A stretch of 12,719 nucleotides of DNA, taken from NCBI GenBank assembly GCA_014191535.1, contig BJHC01000021.1, positions 1-12,719 of the forward strand, written 5' to 3'. The notes under the pieces were generated by a model, which saw only the letters and a list, made by a program, of their open reading frames with translations, was not told where the DNA came from and searched no databases. The first letter of the stretch is position 1; each line of letters opens with the position of its first letter. Of this stretch, positions 8,894 through 12,719 are shown in pieces. The position numbers and the translations under genes were made by a program. The stretch comes from Cyanobium sp. (GTDB lineage: Bacteria > Cyanobacteriota > Cyanobacteriia > PCC-6307 > Cyanobiaceae).

Positions 8894-9256
8894 TCACTCC
8901 TCTTCGCCACCGGCAGGGATCAGTTTGATCTGCTTGCGTCCCAATTTGATTTCAAATTCGTCGCCGGGCTTCAGACCCAGCAGGGCGGTATAGGCCTTAC
9001 CCACCAGCAGGTTGCCATTGCCCTGCACCGTGGCCACATAGCTCAGCTTGCGGCCACCCTTGCCGGCACCACCACCACCGCCGGTACCCAGATTGAGGCC
9101 CTTGGCATCGAGCAGCGCTTCATAGAAAGCGTTGAAGTTAAGACGCTCTGCGCCATCCTTCTTGGAGCTCACATATCCACAGGCGAGCACAAGATCGGAC
9201 TTGCTGACATCGCCCATCTCCTTGACCTTGGCCAGGAGTTCAGAACCGGTGAGCAT
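8894..9256 (-). CDS. cyAbrB family transcriptional regulator
   Basis: The 120-aa protein has the cyanobacterial AbrB layout. The N-terminal helical part is MLTGSELLAKVKEMGDVSKS and LVLACGYVS, then LNFNAFYEALLDAKGLNLG. A Gly-rich linker (about 58-68) leads to a C-terminal swapped-hairpin AbrB DNA-binding domain with LSYVATVQGNGNLLVGKAYT and LLGLKPGDEFEIKLGRKQIK. In Synechocystis the homologues (Sll0359, Sll0822) bind many promoters and adjust nitrogen uptake, carbon metabolism and hydrogenase genes, so this is probably a global regulator. The ATG at 9256 is chosen; an upstream TTG at 9280 in the same frame would add 8 residues unlike the family. There is no clear Shine-Dalgarno. It is transcribed alone, divergently from the 64-aa gene, with a candidate promoter at 9280-9308. 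Confidence 0.94.
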   Translation of the reverse strand: MLTGSELLAKVKEMGDVSKSDLVLACGYVSSKKDGAERLNFNAFYEALLDAKGLNLGTGGGGGAGKGGRKLSYVATVQGNGNLLVGKAYTALLGLKPGDEFEIKLGRKQIKLIPAGGEEE

Positions 9257-9279
9257 CGAAAAAGAGGAACGCTGCGGCA

Positions 9280-9308
9280 AACATAGCGCTTTAAAGCTGC
9301 ATCACCAA
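9280..9308 (-). promoter_or_regulatory. Candidate cyAbrB promoter with palindrome in spacer
   Basis: Read leftward, a -35-like TTGGTG (9308-9303) is followed after exactly 17 bases by a -10-like TATGTT (9285-9280). Transcription would then begin roughly 16-17 bases upstream of the ATG at 9256. The matches to the sigma70 consensus are 3/6 and 4/6, so the call rests on the spacing and position. The spacer contains the perfect 10-base palindrome GCTTTAAAGC (9288-9297), a possible operator. Confidence 0.4.
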
Positions 9309-9396
9309 GGGGCAGATGCGCCGTGAAGAGAGATTGCACAGGGCTGTCATCTTCGATGGGCTCCCTAGGGTCCCCGTAGCGCAAACCAACCACCCC

Positions 9397-9591
9397 ATGA
9401 CCATGCCGTTCAGCGTTGGTGAGGTATTTCTGGAAAGCGTCTCCACCGGTGTGATCACCGCTGAGGAAATCGCCTGGATCACAGCCGAGCAGGCCAGCTT
9501 TGATCGCCAGGAAGAGGCCATGGTGCTGAAGCTGGGTCGCCTGTTGGACGACGGCAGCATTCAGATCGGCTGCCGCCTGTTGCAGGCCTGA
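9397..9591 (+). CDS. Hypothetical protein, 64 aa, divergent from cyAbrB
   Basis: This small soluble protein is MTMPFSVGEVFLESVSTG, then VITAEEIAWITAEQ, RQEEAMVLKLGRLLDDG and IQIGCRLLQA. I recall similar short conserved hypotheticals in marine Synechococcus and Prochlorococcus but no function. The pattern is mostly helical with no signal or membrane segment. The in-frame opening extends back to an ATG at 9316, but the extra 27 residues lack the look of coding sequence and overlap the cyAbrB control region. I therefore prefer the ATG at 9397, with 9403 also possible. It shares a 140-base intergenic region with cyAbrB and could be under the same regulator. Confidence 0.72.
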   Translation: MTMPFSVGEVFLESVSTGVITAEEIAWITAEQASFDRQEEAMVLKLGRLLDDGSIQIGCRLLQA

Positions 9592-9618
9592 GGCCCCACG
9601 GCGTCGCCGTCTATCCCG

Positions 9619-10095
9619 TTAGATCAACTCTGGATGCAGGGGGTCCCCCTTGAAGGGCCCCTGCACCGCCGCGGTGATCCAGCCGCCATAGAACCCACCG
9701 GGCTGGGGGAGGACTCGCTCGTCATCCAACCAGCACCCATCCATCAAGGCTGGATACAACGCAAACCAACCCGCCAGGGGTGCAAACGCCTCGGTGGGCT
9801 GGGGGTAGCTCCACACCGCCCGCGGCAGGCGCCTGCCGTCGTGCACCACATCGAAGTAGCGGGCCACCCCCTTCCACTCACAGAAGCTGCGCCCAGCCGC
9901 CGGCTGCAACAGCTCCAGGCACATCGCCTCCGGGGGCAGATACACCGTGGGCGGGTGGAAGGTCTCCAGCACCCGCAGGCTGGTGTCACTCTCCGCCAGC
10001 AGTTGCCCCAGGGCCCTCACCACCACCCGCTGCGTGCCCGGCACCAGGGCCGGAGGGCGCGGATAGTCGCAGACGCGCTCGATCGGCGCCGCCAT
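9619..10095 (-). CDS. DUF427 domain protein
   Basis: The 158-aa protein carries the DUF427 core and its typical flanks: ESDTSLRVLETFHPPTVYLP, then SFCEWKGVARYFDV, AVWSYPQPTEAF, GWFALYP and the closing VLPQPGGFYGGWIT with GPFKGDP. The family is widespread in bacteria and fungi, is small and soluble, and has no established reaction that I know of; a ligand-binding beta barrel is usually assumed. Length and motifs look complete. The ATG at 10095 lies 3 bases after the stop of the Nif11-like gene, so the two almost certainly share an mRNA. It converges on the 64-aa gene with a 27-base gap. Confidence 0.9.
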   Translation of the reverse strand: MAAPIERVCDYPRPPALVPGTQRVVVRALGQLLAESDTSLRVLETFHPPTVYLPPEAMCLELLQPAAGRSFCEWKGVARYFDVVHDGRRLPRAVWSYPQPTEAFAPLAGWFALYPALMDGCWLDDERVLPQPGGFYGGWITAAVQGPFKGDPLHPELI

Positions 10096-10098
10096 GGC

Positions 10099-10344
10099 TC
10101 AGCCCGGGATGAAGGTGCGCAGCCGGCGTGCATCCAGCCCGGCGCGGCGCTGCAGTTCCGTGGCATCGAGGCGCTGTTCCTCGCGCACCTGGGCGGCGAT
10201 CACGTCGTCCTCCAGCACCGCAAAGCCTTCGGCCGCCGCCAGCTCCAGCAGCTCCGGCAACTCCAGGGGCTCCCGCAGCCGCTGGGCCAGGGCGGGGCGC
10301 TCACGGGCATGGGCCAGAAAGGCATCCAGCTGCTGCAGGCTCAC
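10099..10344 (-). CDS. Nif11-like protein (leader-type domain without core peptide)
   Basis: The 81-aa product begins MSLQQLDAFLAHARERPALA and continues LREPLELPELLELAAAEGFA with VLEDDVIAAQ, matching the helical Nif11 domain (MS.eqL.aFL..v..dp.Lq..l, ...A...GF....dd). In picocyanobacteria this domain is the leader of prochlorosin and other RiPP precursors. Here the usual EL..V.GG cleavage site is replaced by LDATELQRRAG, there is no Cys-rich core peptide, and the protein ends in LDARRLRTFIPG. It is therefore more likely a stand-alone Nif11-like protein of unknown role than a RiPP precursor. The start is GTG at 10344; a nearby ATG (10351) is out of frame. It is coupled to the DUF427 gene 3 bases downstream. 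Confidence 0.8.
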   Translation of the reverse strand: MSLQQLDAFLAHARERPALAQRLREPLELPELLELAAAEGFAVLEDDVIAAQVREEQRLDATELQRRAGLDARRLRTFIPG

Positions 10345-10432
10345 GGGTCATGTCCGAGTGCAGCTGTCCTAGCGGGTCGGCGCAGCCCCTGGGCACCGCC
10401 GGGATCCAAACTGATGCGATACACCAGGCCGC

Positions 10433-10825
10433 ATGACCCGCATGCCCCCCATGCAGCAGCCCCAACCCCTGCCCGAGTGGATGCGCCGCGCCGGCGCTGG
10501 CATGACCGCCGCCGTGGCGGTGCTGTTCGTGGTGCTGCTGGTGCAGGTGCGGCTCCAGAGCAACCGCATTCAGCAACTCCAGGACAAGGTGCAGACCCTG
10601 GAGAACGCCGGCGACCTGGAGCGCACCAATGCCCTGGAGGAGCAACTGCGCTCCACGGTGGAACGGCTGCAGGGCATGGAGGGGCTCGAGCAGGCGGTGC
10701 AGCGGCTCAGCGCTGAGCAGGCCAACCTGAAACTGCAGATCGGTCGCGGCGGCTACGACAACAGCCTGCCCCCCGATCTGATGCGGCCGCCAGCCCTGCC
10801 CAAGTTGCCCAGCGGTCTGGAATGA
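10433..10825 (+). CDS. Single-pass membrane protein with coiled coil, 130 aa
   Basis: I do not recognise a named family. The topology is clear: a Pro/Gln-rich N-terminus (1-17), then a hydrophobic segment at about 21-39 (MTAAVAVLFVVLLVQV) preceded by Arg18-Arg19. A long heptad-like coiled coil from about 40 to 104 (RIQQLQDKVQTLENAG, LEEQLRSTVERLQ, LEQAVQRLSAEQANLKLQI) leads to a Pro-rich tail (LPPDLMRPPALPKLP). It would be anchored in the membrane with the coiled coil on the far side if the N-terminal Arg pair follows the positive-inside rule. The ATG at 10433 has an AGG 6 bases before it. The stop overlaps the aminotransferase start by 4 bases (ATGA), implying coupled expression. Confidence 0.82.
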   Translation: MTRMPPMQQPQPLPEWMRRAGAGMTAAVAVLFVVLLVQVRLQSNRIQQLQDKVQTLENAGDLERTNALEEQLRSTVERLQGMEGLEQAVQRLSAEQANLKLQIGRGGYDNSLPPDLMRPPALPKLPSGLE

Positions 10826-12036
10826 GGGCCGCCGGGGTGCCGGCCCCGATCGACGCCGCGGCGCGCCTGAGCCAGGTGCAAAGCCCGGTGATCCCCCTCA
10901 TGGGGGAGTGGATCCGCCAGACCCCGGGCACCCTCTCCCTCGGCCAGGGCATGGTGCACTGGGGCCCACCGGCCCAGGCGCTGGAGGCCGCCCGCGACGC
11001 CCTCGCTGACGCTCCAGGCCACCCCCACGCCGGAGCGACCAACCGCGATGCCTATGGCCCCATGGCCGGTGATCCGGAGCTGCGCCACGCCGTGGGCCAC
11101 TGGCTGAACGCGCAGCACGGCCTCGACCTGGAGGGCTCGGCGGTGCTGATCACCGCCGGCAGCAACATGGCCTTCAACGCCATCGCCCAGGTGCTCTGCG
11201 ACCCCGGCGATGAGTGCCTGTTGCCGGTGCCCTACTACTTCAACCACGCCATGGCGATCCGCCTGGCGGGGGGCGTACCGGTGGCGGTGGAGGCGGGTGT
11301 GATTCCCGATCCAGAGCGGTTAGCGGCGGCGATCACCCCGCGCACGCGGGCGATCGTGACCATCTCCCCCAACAACCCCAGCGGCGCCGTACTGCCCAGG
11401 CCGGAGCTGGAGGCGATCAACCGGCTATGCGCCGATCGCGGCCTGCTGCACATCAGCGATGAGGCCTATGCCCTGTTCGGCCATGGGGCGACACCGGTGT
11501 GGAGCCCGGGGCAAGGGCGCGGCAGCGGCGCCCACACCGTGACCCTCGGCTCCCTCTCCAAAAGCCATGGCATGGCGGGATGGCGCATCGGCTGGGCCGT
11601 GGTGCCGCAACGGCTGATGGCGCCATTGGCCAAGGTGCAGGACACGATCCTGATCGGGCCGCCGCGGCTGAACCAGCGGGCGGCCGTTGGGGCCCTGGCC
11701 GCCGGCGTGGGCTGGTGCCGGCAGCGGATCAACGCGCTCCAGAGCCAGCGCCAGCAGGTATTGACGGCGCTGGACCAGGCCAATGCCCCCTGGCGTCTGC
11801 TGGCTCCAGCCGATGGCGCCTTCTATGCCCTGCTGCAGCTGGACAGTGCCCTCAGCGCCGATGAGGCCATGGAGCGGCTGATCCGCGAGCACCGGGTGGC
11901 CCTGGTGAGCGGCAGCAGCTTTGGCCTGCGGGGCTGCTGCCTGCGGCTGAGCTACGGCATGCTCCAGCAAGCAGATCTGGCGGAGGCCCTGGAGCGGTTG
12001 TGCGGAGGGCTGCTGGCCCTGAGCACTGCTCCATAA
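10822..12036 (+). CDS. PLP-dependent class I/II aminotransferase
   Basis: The 404-aa protein is a fold-type I aminotransferase. It shows DAYGPMAGDPELRHAV near residue 76, ITAGSNMAFNAI (110-121), SPNNPSG (182-188, Asn184 to the cofactor ring), SDEAY (212-216, Asp213 to the pyridine nitrogen) and SLSKSHGMAGWR with the Schiff-base Lys247 and phosphate-binding Arg255. Arg375 in CLRLSYG is the substrate carboxylate clamp. This pattern fits the aspartate/aromatic/methionine aminotransferase group (subgroup I-gamma); the amino-acid specificity is not readable from sequence. All catalytic residues look intact. It is translationally coupled to the coiled-coil membrane protein before it and converges on the ABC permease with a 12-base gap. 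Confidence 0.93.
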   Translation: MRAAGVPAPIDAAARLSQVQSPVIPLMGEWIRQTPGTLSLGQGMVHWGPPAQALEAARDALADAPGHPHAGATNRDAYGPMAGDPELRHAVGHWLNAQHGLDLEGSAVLITAGSNMAFNAIAQVLCDPGDECLLPVPYYFNHAMAIRLAGGVPVAVEAGVIPDPERLAAAITPRTRAIVTISPNNPSGAVLPRPELEAINRLCADRGLLHISDEAYALFGHGATPVWSPGQGRGSGAHTVTLGSLSKSHGMAGWRIGWAVVPQRLMAPLAKVQDTILIGPPRLNQRAAVGALAAGVGWCRQRINALQSQRQQVLTALDQANAPWRLLAPADGAFYALLQLDSALSADEAMERLIREHRVALVSGSSFGLRGCCLRLSYGMLQQADLAEALERLCGGLLALSTAP

Positions 12037-12048
12037 CGCGGCCCAGGT

Positions 12049-12719
12049 CTAGCCCTTCACAGCATCCCCACTGGCGCTGGGCAGGATGTAGCGCTGCAGG
12101 CCAATGAACAGCAGCAGCACCGGCAGGATCGACACCACCGCCCCGGCGGCCACGAGCCGCCAGTCGAGGGCAAAGCTGCTAGCCAGCTGCTGCAAGCCCA
12201 GGGGCAGGGTGTAGAGCTTGGGGTCGTCGAGGATCACCAGGGGCCAGAGGAAATCACTCCAGGTGCCGATGAACACGAACATCGCCAGGGTGATCAGATC
12301 GGCCCGGGCTGCGGGAATCATCACGTTCCACCATTCGCCCACGGGGGTGCAGCCATCGATGCGCGCCGCTTCCTCCAGCTCCACCGGCACCCCGGCGAAG
12401 CTCTGGCGTAGCAAGAAAATGCCGAAAGCGGTGGCCGCCTGGGGAATGATTAGCGCCCAAAGCGTGTTGCGCAGGCCCAGCTGCACCATCAACAGGTACA
12501 GCGGGATCATCACCACCTGAAAGGGAATCAGGATGGTGGCCACCACCAGGGCCAGCACCAGCCCACGCCCCGCAAACCGCATGCGGGCCAGGGGATAGGC
12601 CGCCAGGGAGCAGAACAGCAGGTTGGCCAGCACCGCCAGGCCACTCACCACCGTGCTGTTGAGCAGGTACGCCACCATCGGGTTGTCGTTGAACAACCGC
12701 CGGTAGGCATCCAGGCTCG
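12049..12719 (-). CDS. Carbohydrate ABC transporter permease, MalG type, C-terminal part
   Basis: The frame is open to the right edge, where it reads SLDAYRRLFNDNP, so the N-terminus (probably about 50 residues with the first helix) is outside. The visible 222 residues have five hydrophobic segments, the conserved NSTVVSG and AAYPLARMRF at the start, and the cytoplasmic EAA loop (EEAARIDGCTPVGEWW, then MIPAARADL) that docks on the ATPase. They end with the usual LQRYILPSA and GDAVKG. This is the MalG/UgpE-like inner-membrane subunit of a CUT1 sugar importer. Cyanobacteria of this group carry Ggt-type importers for glucosylglycerol, sucrose or trehalose, a plausible identity, but the substrate is not determined here. 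Its partner genes should lie to the right. Confidence 0.93.
   Translation of the reverse strand, partial: SLDAYRRLFNDNPMVAYLLNSTVVSGLAVLANLLFCSLAAYPLARMRFAGRGLVLALVVATILIPFQVVMIPLYLLMVQLGLRNTLWALIIPQAATAFGIFLLRQSFAGVPVELEEAARIDGCTPVGEWWNVMIPAARADLITLAMFVFIGTWSDFLWPLVILDDPKLYTLPLGLQQLASSFALDWRLVAAGAVVSILPVLLLFIGLQRYILPSASGDAVKG

Noticed and set aside
9057..9092. CCACCACCACCG-type repeat considered as a simple repeat
   Set aside because: It encodes the Gly-rich linker of cyAbrB and is too short and irregular for a separate call.
9598..9610. ACGGCGTCGCCGT inverted repeat between the 64-aa gene and DUF427, considered as a bidirectional terminator
   Set aside because: The stem is only 5 bp with a 3-base loop and no T-tract on either side.
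10345..10432. Search for divergent promoters between the Nif11-like gene and the coiled-coil membrane protein
   Set aside because: No pair of boxes with convincing sequence and spacing; only weak -10-like stretches such as GATACA.

Overview
The window is very GC-rich, tightly packed bacterial DNA. The gene content points to a picocyanobacterium of the Cyanobium / high-GC Synechococcus type. The main markers are a cyAbrB regulator, a pheophorbide-oxygenase-like Rieske protein, a type II GGPP synthase (CrtE), a Nif11-like protein and several small hypotheticals of picocyanobacterial style. I saw no copy of the HIP1 octamer GCGATCGC, which fits an alpha-cyanobacterium better than Synechocystis or S. 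elongatus. The taxonomic call is inference.

Layout. Bases 1-2964 form a leftward run: folD, crtE, a DUF212 membrane protein and the start of a RecD-like helicase that leaves the window. The last three are overlapping or nearly so. Bases 3040-6513 run rightward: a 7TM-HD (PgpH/YqfF-type) protein, probably a cyclic-di-AMP phosphodiesterase, followed 3 bases later by a PaO-family Rieske oxygenase. Bases 6510-7460 run leftward: an RluA-type pseudouridine synthase and a SemiSWEET transporter. A lone rightward gene for an acidic unknown protein (7532-7906) then converges on a leftward three-gene unit (8743-7903). That unit encodes an 85-aa unknown, a minimal SepF-domain protein and a 99-aa unknown, packed with gaps of 2 and -1 bases. 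The cyAbrB gene (leftward) and a 64-aa unknown (rightward) diverge from about 9256/9397. A Nif11-like gene and a DUF427 gene form a leftward pair. A membrane-anchored coiled-coil protein and a class I/II aminotransferase form a rightward pair overlapping by 4 bases. The right edge holds the C-terminal part of a MalG-type sugar ABC permease.

Functionally this looks like ordinary core and near-core chromosome: folate one-carbon metabolism, isoprenoid and pigment supply, second-messenger turnover, rRNA/tRNA modification, nitrogen/carbon regulation (cyAbrB) and transport. I see no transposase, integrase, phage gene, CRISPR array, tRNA or rRNA. No stretch longer than about 150 bases lacks a gene. 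The least explained parts are the SepF-domain trio, the control region of cyAbrB (a palindrome inside the spacer of a candidate promoter), and the Nif11-like/DUF427 pair. None of these proves a new system, but the SepF trio is the best candidate here.
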